The notes: a model not told the origin generated them from the letters alone. A stretch of DNA of 64,000 nucleotides from Pinus tabuliformis (GCA_031772625.1 CM062818.1:208224310-208288309); one strand, 5' to 3'. Shown: positions 43,799 through 54,399, numbered from the stretch's first letter. A program made the numbers and translations.

Positions 43799-45822
43799 TG
43801 TAACAACCCTGTTAAAAATTCACGCAAAAAATATAAGACCAAGGTCATGAGACACATATTCCAAGCTGAATGTTGGAAAAAACAACCTAGTGGGTGTTCA
43901 TTTCGGTTATTATGGCTAAAGGAAAATGGAAAAGGCAAAGGAAAAGGCTATGGAAAGGCAAGAGGCATTAATTGACATTTTATTTATGAAAACAATGGAA
44001 ATTAGGAGAAAATGAAGGTGAAAGGTCACAGGTTGCATGTGAGGAGGAAAATGAAGGAAAATAATGGAAAACTGAAGAAAATATAGGCCTCATTGATAAA
44101 AAGGCTTTTGAGGGTCAGTTGGTAATCTTTTTTCAGTTCAGTTTTTGAGCTCTCTCTCTATTCTCTCTCTCTCACACTCTTGGACACTTAGAGTTTTCTT
44201 GGAGCACTTCAACATTGGATCAACAAAGGAAAAAAGGGAAAAGAGGAAGCAAAGATCAAGAAAGAAAGAGCATGATCAAGCAATGACAACGGGTTTACTT
44301 TCAAGTATCGATTTTCATGTATGATTTCCTTGGTATATTTGGCATGCATGTGTATTCTTGGCTCTCTTGTTGTCATTGGCAAAGATTTTTCCAGGTGTGA
44401 CAGTGTTCTTCAACCTTGCCTTTCCATTTCTGGATAGCCTTGAGGTGATGGGTTCTCATGTTTTGGTGGGGCTGGATTGCGGGATGGATTCGAAGCTGAG
44501 TGAGGTGGATCTCTAAAAGGAAAAACACATGGCCTAGTGATCCCTAAACTAGAATTTGGATTGCGGTAAATCTAGTGGCCTAGTAACCCCTGAACCATAA
44601 TGTGGATTCCAGTAAATCCATGTATTGTGTGCCTCGATAGGCCTAGGAATCCTCGACTAGTGAATGGTAGGATATATGGTAAAGATTAACGGTGGTTTCC
44701 CTTGATTAGGCTTAGGAATCCTTCCTGGTGAATGGCGGGATATATAGTAAAGCCTAGAGGGTGGTGTCTCGATCATGGCCTAGTGACCCCTGAATCAAAC
44801 TGTGGGTTGTGGTAAAGCCTAGGGACTAGGAGGTAGTAAAATTACTCACAGTGTAAGTGGAGAAATATGGTGGCATCCATGCTCATTTTATTCTTATTTC
44901 AGTTATGAGTCTGACATTCATGCTTGGAATGTGGCATGGGGGTGATTGGTTAAAGAGATATTTGGCTTAACCAATCTATGATCAGGTGGAATGTGGTAGT
45001 CCCATACCAGGTTGGATTTTTCATTCATCAATAAGATTTCCTTTCCTTGGTAGTTTATGTGTAAATGTATTGGTTCATTTGTGGAATATATGGATGTTAA
45101 TGTATCCTCATTATTTCTGTTTTTATATTCTGGTTATGAATATGTTTTATGAAAGTGAAAATGTATGGTTTCCGTCATGTTTTGATTTTTAAATGAATGA
45201 GAAAAGAATATATGGCCTAATAGATGACAATGCATCTAATGTGATAAGACACCAATGCTTCTTAGCGATTATCAGATAAGTATACGACCCCTTATGCTCA
45301 TATTTGTTGTTTAAACCTGTAGAATGCATAATTGTGACATGTTTGATGAAATGCTTGTCATGTCTATTACGGTTCAAGAATTTGTATTGGCATCATTGTC
45401 TCTATGTTTCTTTTCATCTTTGTAAATTCCATGAAGTCTTGGGTAGTGACTAGGTCCTAGCCTAAAAATTATCCTTAAATCTCACAGTCACTGGCATAAA
45501 TTTGGAAGAAAAAGGCTACAATCACACTCAGGAAGGCTCATGGGAGCAACTGGGAACCTCATTTTATTAGAGGGCTTGGCAAGGGAACGACTAGGATATT
45601 AGTTCCTTGAACTACTGAGTTTCCTCGGGGGTTGGTCACCTAGAAATATGGGGTAGCTCTTGAAGGTTCTGTAGGATGTGTGGATGGTCAATTTGGTTGT
45701 GTTTTGTCGGTTCCACAGCCTTAAGGTGACCTAGGAGATTGAATTAGATCATAGGAGCCTCTCATCACATGTTTACCCCAGTTGGTCAGTTACTTAGGTA
45801 GATGTGGGAGGAGGGTGTTACA
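43799..45822 (+). repeat. Element E LTR, copy 2 (solo)
   Basis: This 2024-base copy starts tgtaacaaccctg and ends gagggtgttaca. It is flanked by tttgt and tttat, a four-of-five target duplication inside C gag. Gag text resumes immediately after it, and no interior of E is present, so it behaves as a solo LTR. Confidence 0.8.
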
Positions 45823-46578
45823 TTTATCTGGGAAGAAAACTACACATGGGATGTGGATGGCTCTTCAGAATTTCTTCCAAAATAAGCACAAGAACCAGGT
45901 ACTAGTATTGGAGGATATTTTAAGTCCACCAAGATGATACAAGGTAAAGGAGTGACTTTGTATATGACGAGATTGTCTCAGGTCAATGATGAGCTTACTG
46001 CCATCAGTGTGACTATTTTAGTTTTTGATATGGTGAGGATTTCTTTGAAAGGGTTCACTGAGGAATGGAAGCCATTCATCAAGGGGATTATTTCCAGAGA
46101 GAAGTTTCCAAACTGGAATAGGCTGTGGGATGACTTCATTAAGGAGGAGTTGCGAGAATAGAATATTGCAACACGAATGAAGGGTAAGAAGAAGAAGGAC
46201 TTGAGTAAAGTTAAGTGTTTAAATTGTGGTGAGATGGGCCATTTTTCGTTGAGATGTCCAATGAAGAAAAATATGGGAGATGAAGAGAAGAATAAAGGGA
46301 AGCAGATCGTTGATGTTGACACCTCTGCTGATATAGATGCTCTCACTAGGAGGTTGGAGGAGGAGGAATTTGCTATGATCTCTTATTTGTTGCAAGGTAC
46401 TATTGACGAGGACGGATGGTACATGGACAATGGTTCATCAAAACATATGAAAAGGTCAGAAGAGGTTTTTGAGACTCTAGCTGAATGGGACTCAAAGTTG
46501 CACATCGCGTTGGGCGACAAGATTCAGAAGGAGATCCTAGGATTGAGAGTTGTGACATTCAAGATGGAGACAGGATGA
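45823..46578 (+). pseudogene. Element C gag, zinc knuckle and protease start
   Basis: After the solo LTR the reading gives GMWMALQNFFQ-type text. It then gives MTRLSQVNDELTAISVTI, LKGFTEEWKPFIKGI and FPNWNRLWDDFIKEELRE (45934-46161), all copia gag blocks. The frame at 46177-46578 has the knuckle CLNCGEMGHFSLRCP and WYMDNGSSKHMKRSEEVFET, which corresponds to the copia protease active-site region, with HIALGDKIQKEILG. It belongs to C. Confidence 0.75.
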
Positions 46579-47199
46579 GTGATGCAGGTCCAAGATGTAC
46601 TTTTTATACCAGGACTCAGATATAACGTGATATCTATCTCAATGATCGATAATAAGGGGTTTTAGCTCTTATTCTAGGATGGGAAGGCAAGACTCAAGCC
46701 CATAGGCTCTAGCTCTACATGTATTATACTTCGAGTTAGAGAGCATGGTCTATATAAGCTAACGGGCAAGCCTATGGATCATGGGAAGAAGAACTAGGTG
46801 TAGGTTCCAGAGAAGCAGTTGCAGGTGCAGGCTTCAGAGGTATAGATATAGGCTCCAGAGAAGAAGGTCTAGATTATAGAAGCTTAGAGGGAATCAAGTT
46901 CAAGCAGGACCTTGCAGATTCAAAGGGAGACTTCGTAGCCCAAGAAGAGCACATGGTTAGTGGGGAGAAAGGGTTCTTCCACATCTACCAAGAAGGATTC
47001 ATGGAGGGATTGGAAAGATATACAAGAGAATAAGAAGAAGCATGGTGCTTCCAGTGGCATCAACTCTTTCGAGAGAGGCGTAGTTCATACTGCAAGGATT
47101 GTTGCAGCTATGAGTGCCAAGATTTGGGTGAGTGTTGTGAGTAGTGATGAAAATTATGAGTTACTTCCTAATATTGGAAGTACCTCCCTCGCTAAGGAG
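46579..47199 (+). mobile_element. Element C internal tail
   Basis: A trace of the protease-integrase linker (PGLRYNVISISMIDNKGF) follows, then a Glu/Gln/Lys-rich stretch with repeats of caggctccagagaag. No integrase or polymerase is recognised. The bases before LTR2, gctaaggag, form a weak purine tract. Confidence 0.55.
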
Positions 47200-48836
47200 T
47201 GTTGACTTTTCAGTAGCTTGGGAGGTACTCCAAGCCCTAAGGTTCGTGGTTTGGAGGGTGAAGTGCCAAAAAAGTCATTTGTGGGCTTGGAAACCAAGGT
47301 TGGGGTTTTGCACCCATCAATGTTTGAGTCAAATCCATGGAGCATTTTGGACATGAGATGGATGGAGATGATAGAGGATGATGAGGAGAATCCAACGCTT
47401 TGAGAATAGTCAAATTCCAAGATTTCCTTGATGAGATATGAATTTTTGAAGGTTGATTGTGAGTTTTTTGCACATAAGTCATGTAGGCTTGGAGTGCATG
47501 TCCCAAATGAAATTTCTATTCTTGTAGCCCTTCTAAAGTGTATAAATAGAAGGGGTTGGACATCATTTTAGCTCATCCAAAAGTGCATATTTCATAGGAA
47601 TACCATCCCAAGGCAACTGCAACTCAAGAAGGAAGAAGGTCAAAGTGGAGGAGGACTATTTGGTCTTGCTTTATTGGGTTTAACAAGTCTGTGGAGCAAC
47701 AGAGGTAAGACACATGCTTTAGAGGATTTATGGGCAAATTTTTAGTGTGGGTCTTCTCCTTTTCTCATGTCGTAATCCTTATAGGCATAAAAAGGTAGGC
47801 CACAGGCCTCTTTTCCTTTGAACTAGGTAGGTTGTAAGGTTGCCTGTAACTACAGGAAGGCCATAGGCCCTGTCTAATTAGAACAGGGGGCTGAGAAGGT
47901 TTGTTTGGGGTTGTATTTAGCCTAGAATTGAAGGATATTGTGGAAAAAATATAGCAAGGGAAGACCGCAGTAGAAAAGGGAGGTTTGGACGTGAGGAAAG
48001 CTAGTTGTTGTGGTGTAGTTGCAACCCTAACTAGTGGGACAAACCTATAATAGTGTATGACAACCCATGATTAGAGAGGTATGTGATGGTTTCATGTTGA
48101 CTAGATGCTATTTGGATCAATCCTAGTGTGGACAGAGTTATTGCAGCCTGTGGGAGCCATGTGTTGAGGTTGACTTGGGTGGTTGGATACCTCAACAAGG
48201 AGCATATTTGACAGTGAAGTATAGGGTTCTATTGGACTAGTGGAGGGAAGTGTGTTGGCTGCACAAAGTATCCCTTGACAAGTAATCATAACAAGATCTT
48301 GACAATTGAAGGTTGGGTGAATATTGGAGCCTAATGTCCAACACTTTGATGGATGAAAGTGATTGCTAGATTGGAAGATTGGAGCTTAGGTATTGGCCAA
48401 CCTAGAAGAGAAGATTGGATCATCCCATGTTCATTGCAACAGAAGTGACTTGCAGCAGTGATAGGTGGAAACCCTCCTGTAGACTCTTTGTGTTGTCTCC
48501 TGATGGACTCAAGGGAAACTAGAGAGAAGAATGAAAGCGAAGGACCGACAGGATGAGATATGACATCGAGACTGCAATGAGATTGTCATTGTATATTGTA
48601 TCCCTTATATGGGATCCCTATATTGTTGTATTACTTAGTTGGTTTGATATAATGAATATTGGGTTGTTGTACATACTTTGTACAATATTTTGTAAAACAT
48701 TGTCTATACTTGTGCATGTGTGATTTACTGCTTTATATTTTTTGTTGTGAAAAGTAGTTTTTGTTGAGATTCTTACTTTGATAGCATAATATATTCTAAT
48801 ATTATATCATAGGCCCAAGATCATGGAAATTCAACA
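47200..48836 (+). repeat. Element C LTR2
   Basis: This 1637-base copy starts tgttgacttttcagtagcttgggagg and ends aaattcaaca. It matches LTR1 over its full length. A priming site follows it instead of host sequence, so it precedes another stretch of internal text. Confidence 0.85.
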
Positions 48837-49049
48837 TGGTATCAGAGTGTTTTTGAGCTACTTTAGAAGATAGTGAATCAGAGTGTGCACAATGAAGTAC
48901 AACTTAAGAGGGAGTTGGTCACATTGTAGGTGAAGGGATCACTACAATGTCTAAGTTGCAGGTTGATCTCCAATATGGGGATAGGTTGGAGGGGTTGTCC
49001 AACTATAGTCCATGGAAGGAAAGGATCAAGTTGGTCTTGCAGGTCAATA
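48837..49049 (+). mobile_element. Element C priming site, leader and gag fragment (copy c)
   Basis: The text tggtatcagagt and the leader repeat 37604-37800 nearly unchanged. It stops at gatcaagttggtcttgcaggtcaata, where element B integrase begins with catacctcatg. Its last 32 bases are almost identical to the first 32 of copy b (43632-43663). Confidence 0.8.
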
Positions 49050-49547
49050 CATACCTCATGTGGAGTCTTATCCTCCAATTCTGATGAAGGTGACCTATTA
49101 AACATGTAACATGCAATATCCACTGCCTTTGTCCAGAATTCATGTCCTAACTCGACACCACTGAGCATGCTTCTATCATTTTCCATCAATGTCCTATTCA
49201 TTCTTTTGCAACTCCATTTTGTTGAGGTGTGTATGGAGTAGTCTTTTGTCATGCTATACCACACTTCTTACATAACTCTTCAAACTCCTTCATGAAAAAT
49301 TCTCCACCGTTATCTTTCCTCAACACCTTAATCTTATTCTTTGTTTGATTTTCCACCAAAGCCTTAAATTCTTAAAACTTGTCAAATACTTCAGATTTAT
49401 TCCTGAGGAAATATATCCATGTATTCCTCGAGAAGTCATCTATAAATGAGACATAGTACACAAACTTACTTAGTGATGGAACCAACAAAGGTCCAAAAAC
49501 ATCATTGTGCATAAGCTATAATATTCCTTTCACCCTCTTAGCACCAG
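49050..49547 (-). pseudogene. Element B integrase core
   Basis: Minus-strand text matches element F integrase: NRTLMENDRSMLSGVELGHE then FWTKAVDIACYMFNRSPSSE, and upstream traces of the catalytic core with the conserved VERMN-like block. It runs up to the AGGGG at 49548-49552 where F is inserted. The other B text on the far side of F starts at 54852. Confidence 0.8.
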
Positions 49548-49552
49548 AGGGG

Positions 49553-50022
49553 TGTAGGTTTTAACCCCATATAGAAATTACCTGCATACGAATTCTAAAA
49601 AACAGAAAATAAGCAAAGGCGAGAGCATAGCACATGAAACAAATAAACACAGAGATTTTCCCATGGATCCCAAAATCAAGACTACCAGATTGATTTCTCA
49701 TTATGTTCCTTTCAATGTTACAATACATATATATATATGCTGAATCATCCAATACCATGGACCGAAAACCATCGCGCCCAAAACCATGGGTGAAAACCAT
49801 GCACAAAACCATAGGTAGGTCTGCCCACCTAATATAGGGTCAAAAAAATTTTCCTCAGGGCACTACCCCGAACCCCATATAGGGGGGCTAACCACCCCCC
49901 TCAAACCCCCTGTGACCCCCCCGCTACGTAATCGATGCAATGAAGGGGGGGCTCCACTGCCCCTCTAACCCCCCGGTTAACTAGGGTAGCTAGTAGTGGA
50001 AAGAATATAACACAACCCAACA
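49553..50022 (-). repeat. Element F 3' LTR
   Basis: This 470-base LTR, read on the minus strand, starts TGTTGGGTTGTGTTATATTC and ends CCTACA. It contains several C-runs of five to seven (49895-49922), which are G-runs on the transcribed strand. The minus-strand text AAGTGGGAGAA just before it (50023-50033) is the polypurine tract. Confidence 0.9.
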
Positions 50023-50899
50023 TTCTCCCACTTGTTTTCTTTCCACAGGGGGCCACAGGAGAGCTTAGCCATTTATCTAGCCCTGCAATGCCCATTGTTT
50101 CTCTACACCAAGAGAACTTCTTAGAGCTCACAAATTTTGTCAATGCATTTGCAGTATTCTTCAAAGTGTCCACCTTTACCAGCAACACCTTTTTTTCTTC
50201 TATCATATCCCTCACAAAGTGATAGTGAACATCAATGTGCTTTGTATTTGAATGATAAGTAGGGTTATTTGCCAAGAAAATTTCACTTTGGCTGTCATAG
50301 TCTATCATTATAGCTCCCTGTACTAACCCCATACTTGAACACAATCTCTGCAACCAAACTGCTTCCTTGCTTTCATGAGTGGCTGCCATGTATTCTGCCT
50401 CTGTAGTTGATAGTGCCATTACAGATTGTTTCTTACTCATCCAACTGACTTCACCTCAAAATAGGTTAAACACATACCCACTTGTAGATCTTCTCTGATC
50501 CAGATCTCCAGCCTAGTCTGCATCACCAAAGCCACAAATATCCAACACTCTATCCAATCCTAGTCTTCCTTGGTAGCACAAACCATAATTACTAGTTCCA
50601 CACAAATACCTTAAAACCCGCTTCACTGTTGTCCAATGTTCCTTCCCTAGTTTTGACATAAACCTACTCAATACTCCCACTGCATGTGCAAAGTCTAGTC
50701 TAGTACAAATGATCGCATACATCAGGCTACCGACTGCACTTGCATATGGAACACGAGACATGTCCTCTTCCTCTTCTTGTGTCTTGAGACACTGTTCAAC
50801 AAATAACTTTACACCTACAGGAATAGGAACCTTCACCGGTTTATTATCCTGCATATTAAACCTCTGTAGTATTGTCTCAACATACTTCCTTTGGTTTAA
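50023..50899 (-). pseudogene. Element F RNase H
   Basis: Two stretches give the copia RNase H. The first (50513-50854) has VPYASAVGSLMYAIICTRLD, FAHAVGVLSRFMSKLGKEHW and RVLRYLCGTSNYGLCY, the connection region. The second (50030-50440) has MSKKQSVMALSTTEAEYMAA, AVWLQRLCSSMGLVQGAIMI, DSQSEIFLANNPTYHSNTKH, and VDTLKNTANALTKFVSSKKF, the catalytic domain and end. It would degrade template RNA. It lies just before the polypurine tract. Confidence 0.85.
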
Positions 50900-52582
50900 C
50901 TAGAGCTTCCTCTTTGCCTGATCTCTTTTAATTTCCATGCCCAAAATATAGTTTGTAGCACCAAGATCTTTCATGTCAAATTTGGAGGACAATTGGGTCT
51001 TCAAATTTTGGATAATTTCTTTGTCATTTCCAACCAACAACATATCATCCACATACAAGACTAGATAAATAAAACGGTCAAAAATTAATTTAAAATACAC
51101 ACAGTGATCTACTTTGCTTCTGGTGAAACCAAGTCCCTGTATAAATGTATCAAACTTTTGATACCACATCATTGGTGACTGTTTTAACCCATACACAGAC
51201 TTCTTTAACTTGCATGCCAGATCTTTCTTACCCTTCACCGCAAAGCCTTCAGGTTGCTTCATGTAGATCTCTTCTTCCAGATCCCCATGAAGAAATGTTA
51301 TCTTCACATCCATCTGTTCTACCTCAAAATAAAAAGCAAAAGCAACAGATAAAAGTGATCTAATAGAAGATACCTTGGCAACAGGAGAAAAAATATCACC
51401 AAAATCAATTCCCGACACTTGGGAATAACCTTTTTCTACCAACCGAGTTTTGTATTTCTCCACCTTTCCTTCTACATTTGTCTTCTTCTTGAACACCCAT
51501 TTTCTGCCAATGAGTTTCCTTCTAGTTGGCAACTCCACCAGATCCCAAGCCTCATTTTTGTGCAAAGATTCCATTTCATAAACCATGGCCTCTTTCCATA
51601 GTTTTCCATCCTCTGAATCTACTACTTCCTTCACAATTCTGGGATCATCATCAGTAATAGATAAAGAAAAATTTGAATATAAAGTAGATGGACTATACCT
51701 TTCTGGCTTCCTTCTTTCTCGAACTGATCTTCTCACAACCGGAGTTTGTGGCTCTTCATCTTCTAATTCCTCTTCTGTTGTAGAGTCTGATTCTTCCTCC
51801 TTAAGCTCAAATTCTATCTTCTCAGGTTCCTTTGGTTGGACTTCATGTTTAATAACATCTTTCACCTCTCTGAACACCACATCTCGGTTGTACACAACCT
51901 TCCTTATTACTGGGTTCCAAATCTTATAACCCTTTAAACTATCCTTATACCCAATAAAGATGCACTTTTCAGATTTACTATCCAACTTTTTTCTTTTATC
52001 CTTTGGAACATGTACATATGCATCACATCCAAATACCCTCAGATGTGAAAGAGAGGGTTTCTTACCAGTCCATACCTCTTGTGGAGTCTTATCCTCCAAC
52101 ACTGATGAAGGTGATCTATTGACCATGTAACATGTAGTCTCCACCGCCTCTGCCCAGAATTCTTGTCCTAACCCGGCACCACTGAGCATGCTTCTTGCCC
52201 TTTCGATCAACGTCTTGTTCATTCTTTCTACAACTCCATTTTTCTCAGGTGTGTATGGAGTAGTCTTCTGTCGTGCTATACAACACTTCTTACAAAATTC
52301 TTCAAATTCCTTCTTGCAAAACTCTCCACCATTATTTGTCTTCAACACCTTTATCTTCTTCTCTGTTTGGTTTTCCACCAGAGCCTTAAATTCTTTAAAC
52401 CTGTCAAAGACTTCAGATTTCTTCTTAAGGAAATATATCCATGCATTCCTTGAGAAGTCATCTATAAATGATACATAGTACATAGACTTACCCAGTGATG
52501 CAACCTTCACAAGTCCAAACACATCACTGTGCACAAGATCTAATATATGTTTCGCCCTCTTACCACTAAAGGGGAAACTCAC
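50900..52582 (-). CDS. Element F integrase and reverse transcriptase
   Basis: A 560-codon frame. It starts within the integrase catalytic core (LVHSDVFGLVKVASLGKSMY, FIDDFSRNAWIYFLKKK, LKTNNGGEFCKKEFEEFC), continues with the E-bearing PEKNGVVERMNKTLIERARS and the GKKPSLSHLRVFGCDAYVHV tail, then an acidic linker (EEESDSTTEEELEDEEPQTP). The reverse transcriptase follows, with KWVFKKKTNVEGKVEKYKTR, FGDIFSPVAKVSSIRSLLSV, VYGLKQSPMMWYQKFD and the active-site YVDDMLLVGND. Integrase before polymerase is the mark of copia. It is the best-kept pol block in the window. Confidence 0.92.
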   Translation of the reverse strand: MSFPFSGKRAKHILDLVHSDVFGLVKVASLGKSMYYVSFIDDFSRNAWIYFLKKKSEVFDRFKEFKALVENQTEKKIKVLKTNNGGEFCKKEFEEFCKKCCIARQKTTPYTPEKNGVVERMNKTLIERARSMLSGAGLGQEFWAEAVETTCYMVNRSPSSVLEDKTPQEVWTGKKPSLSHLRVFGCDAYVHVPKDKRKKLDSKSEKCIFIGYKDSLKGYKIWNPVIRKVVYNRDVVFREVKDVIKHEVQPKEPEKIEFELKEEESDSTTEEELEDEEPQTPVVRRSVRERRKPERYSPSTLYSNFSLSITDDDPRIVKEVVDSEDGKLWKEAMVYEMESLHKNEAWDLVELPTRRKLIGRKWVFKKKTNVEGKVEKYKTRLVEKGYSQVSGIDFGDIFSPVAKVSSIRSLLSVAFAFYFEVEQMDVKITFLHGDLEEEIYMKQPEGFAVKGKKDLACKLKKSVYGLKQSPMMWYQKFDTFIQGLGFTRSKVDHCVYFKLIFDRFIYLVLYVDDMLLVGNDKEIIQNLKTQLSSKFDMKDLGATNYILGMEIKRDQAKRKL

Positions 52583-52672
52583 CCGATTCTACTTCCCATA
52601 TACACAATTTTCACAGAAATCAAAATCCAAATAGATATTAGTCATACCTTTACCATGAAGTATTCCAATATG

Positions 52673-53188
52673 TCAGGGCCTTTGATGCCATAGCATAGTA
52701 TTTTCTCCAAATACCACTAGATTTTCTGCTCCACTTTTAGGAACCACAGAACTGTCGCACCCATCAACAATAGTGCTACCTTGCAGCTTGTATAGAGTTC
52801 CAATCCAAAATCCCCACATCAATACCAGTGCTCCTCGAACCATCTTGCAAGTATCCTTCTCGAACACTATTTTTACACGTGCATCATCAAGCTTGCTTAC
52901 AGAAATCAAATTTCTGCCCAATGCAGGAATATGCTGAACACCCAGAAGTGTTCTAATCCTTCCACCTTGCAAATTCAACTTAACTTTTTCGCGACCAACG
53001 ATTTTAGCCTTCCTGTCATCCCCCAAGAAGACATCACCATCATCATATTTCTCATACTCGTAGAACCACTCTCTATGGGGAGTGAAGTGAAAGGATGCAC
53101 CTGAGTCAATCAACCATGCCTCATGATCTACATGTATACTTGAAGAAGCCAAGTACACATCCCCATCTTCATCTGAGGTGGTTTTCAC
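52673..53188 (-). pseudogene. Element F aspartic protease and pre-integrase linker
   Basis: The frame reads HEAWLIDSGASFHFTPHREW, with the DSGA active site, FYEYEKYDDGDVFLGDDRKA, LLGVQHIPALGRNLISVSKL and a downstream region with GALVLMWGFWIGTLYKL and VVFGENTMLWHQR, the start of the integrase zinc finger. It cuts the polyprotein. Parts and order are normal for copia. Confidence 0.85.
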
Positions 53189-53359
53189 CTCTGTAGAAGG
53201 AGAATCATCAGATCCCTTTCCTTTTCCAGGAGCTTTAGATTTAAATTCCCTTTTTTAGTGCCCTTCCTTTCTGCATTTCCAGCACACCTTTACAGGTTTT
53301 CCTGAAGATTTAGATCTCCCACTCGAAGACTTATTTTTGTTTCTGTTTTGGGACCTTCC
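53189..53359 (-). pseudogene. Element F zinc knuckle region
   Basis: Minus-strand text around 53250-53300 reads VCWKCRKEGH followed by a Lys/Ser-rich stretch (KSKAPGKGKGSDDSPSTEV), matching the nucleocapsid knuckle of copia gag, which binds RNA. The knuckle links the gag frame upstream with the protease. Confidence 0.65.
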
Positions 53360-54277
53360 TCATACAGATAAGGCATCACCATTCTGGCTCTCCATATTTT
53401 TCTGTCTCATCTCCTCCATCAGTAAGGATGAGACTATTTCATCAAACTGCAAGTCAGTTGCATTGCTACCTATTGAAATAACTAGAATATCCCATGAATC
53501 TGGTAGAGAAGACAACAAAATGATGCACTTATCTTCATCTGAAATTTTAATATCAACAAATAATAACTGAATTACCATAGTATTAAATATGTTCAGATGC
53601 TCTTTCACTGTGTCTCCATCTTTCATCCTCAGGTTATATAGCTTTTTCCGTAGGAACCGTTTATTCACCAAAGACTTAGATTGGTACAAAGTCCTTAATT
53701 TGTCCCACAAAGACTTCTTCGTAGCTTCCCCTAATACATTTAGCAATATTGAATCTAAGAAACACAATCGTATTGTGCTCTTTGCCTTCTGATCCAAATT
53801 CTTCCATTCTTCATCAGACACTCCCATTGGTTTAGTAACCGGATCTACTGCGATCCACTGATCTTTGTCTACCAATAGTTCCTCCATCTTGCTTACCATA
53901 GTATTAAATGCGTTTAGATGCTCTTTCACCGAGTCTCCATCTTTCATCCTCAGGTTATATAGCTTTTTCCGTAGGAACAATTTATTCACCAGAGACTTAG
54001 ATTGGTACAAAGTCCCTAATTTGTCCCACAAAGCCTTCGTCGTAGCTTCCCCTAATACATTTAGCAATACTGAATCTGAGACACACAATCGTATTGTGCT
54101 CTTTGCCTTCCAATCCAACTTCTTCCATTCTTCATCGAAGACTCCCATTGGTTTAGTACCCAGATCTACTGCGATCCACTGATCTTTGTCTACCAATAGA
54201 TCCTCCATCTTGAGTTTCCACAACTCAAAACTCTGACCATTAAATTTCTCGATCTCTATATTTCCACTGCTCGCCAT
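53360..54277 (-). CDS. Element F gag with an internal tandem duplication
   Basis: The 305-codon frame starts MASSGNIEIEKFNGQSFELW, the typical copia gag opening. A block of about 108 residues starting MEDLLVDKDQWIAVD and ending VKEHLNAFNTMV is followed directly by a second copy of itself (MEELLVDKDQWIAVD to VKEHLNIFNTMV). The usual end follows: SDEDKCIILLSSLPDSWDIL and DEIVSSLLMEEMRQK. Relatives such as element B have a single copy of the block. Gag forms the particle. Confidence 0.9.
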   Translation of the reverse strand: MASSGNIEIEKFNGQSFELWKLKMEDLLVDKDQWIAVDLGTKPMGVFDEEWKKLDWKAKSTIRLCVSDSVLLNVLGEATTKALWDKLGTLYQSKSLVNKLFLRKKLYNLRMKDGDSVKEHLNAFNTMVSKMEELLVDKDQWIAVDPVTKPMGVSDEEWKNLDQKAKSTIRLCFLDSILLNVLGEATKKSLWDKLRTLYQSKSLVNKRFLRKKLYNLRMKDGDTVKEHLNIFNTMVIQLLFVDIKISDEDKCIILLSSLPDSWDILVISIGSNATDLQFDEIVSSLLMEEMRQKNMESQNGDALSV

Positions 54278-54385
54278 CTTCTTTCACCACCAGAATCGAT
54301 CCTGCAGATCTCCCACTGAACAGGGTCTACTACAGGCCCGAGCGAAACCCCTCATCAACAAAGGCATCCCCTTGAAGCCTAAACA

Positions 54386-54397
54386 ACTCTAATACCA
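54386..54397 (-). other. Element F primer binding site
   Basis: On the minus strand, two bases inside the LTR, the text is TGGTATTAGAGT, a near match to the initiator-Met type. It makes 54400-54846 the 5' LTR. Confidence 0.8.
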
Positions 54398-54399
54398 AA

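Larger units (their letters stand above)
19955..49049 (+). mobile_element. Element C: copia retrotransposon complex
   Basis: C is a plus-strand copia element with LTR1 (19955-21430 plus 37481-37603, split by element D), a priming site and gag start, two copies of element E in the gag, a zinc knuckle and protease region, LTR2 (47200-48836), then a second priming site and 200 bases of leader and gag ending at 49049. CATAC stands at 19950-19954 and at 49050-49054. Integrase and polymerase are not recognised. The right end lies in gag text rather than at an LTR end, which is unusual. The two LTRs differ at roughly one site in ten by eye, so C is old. Confidence 0.75.
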
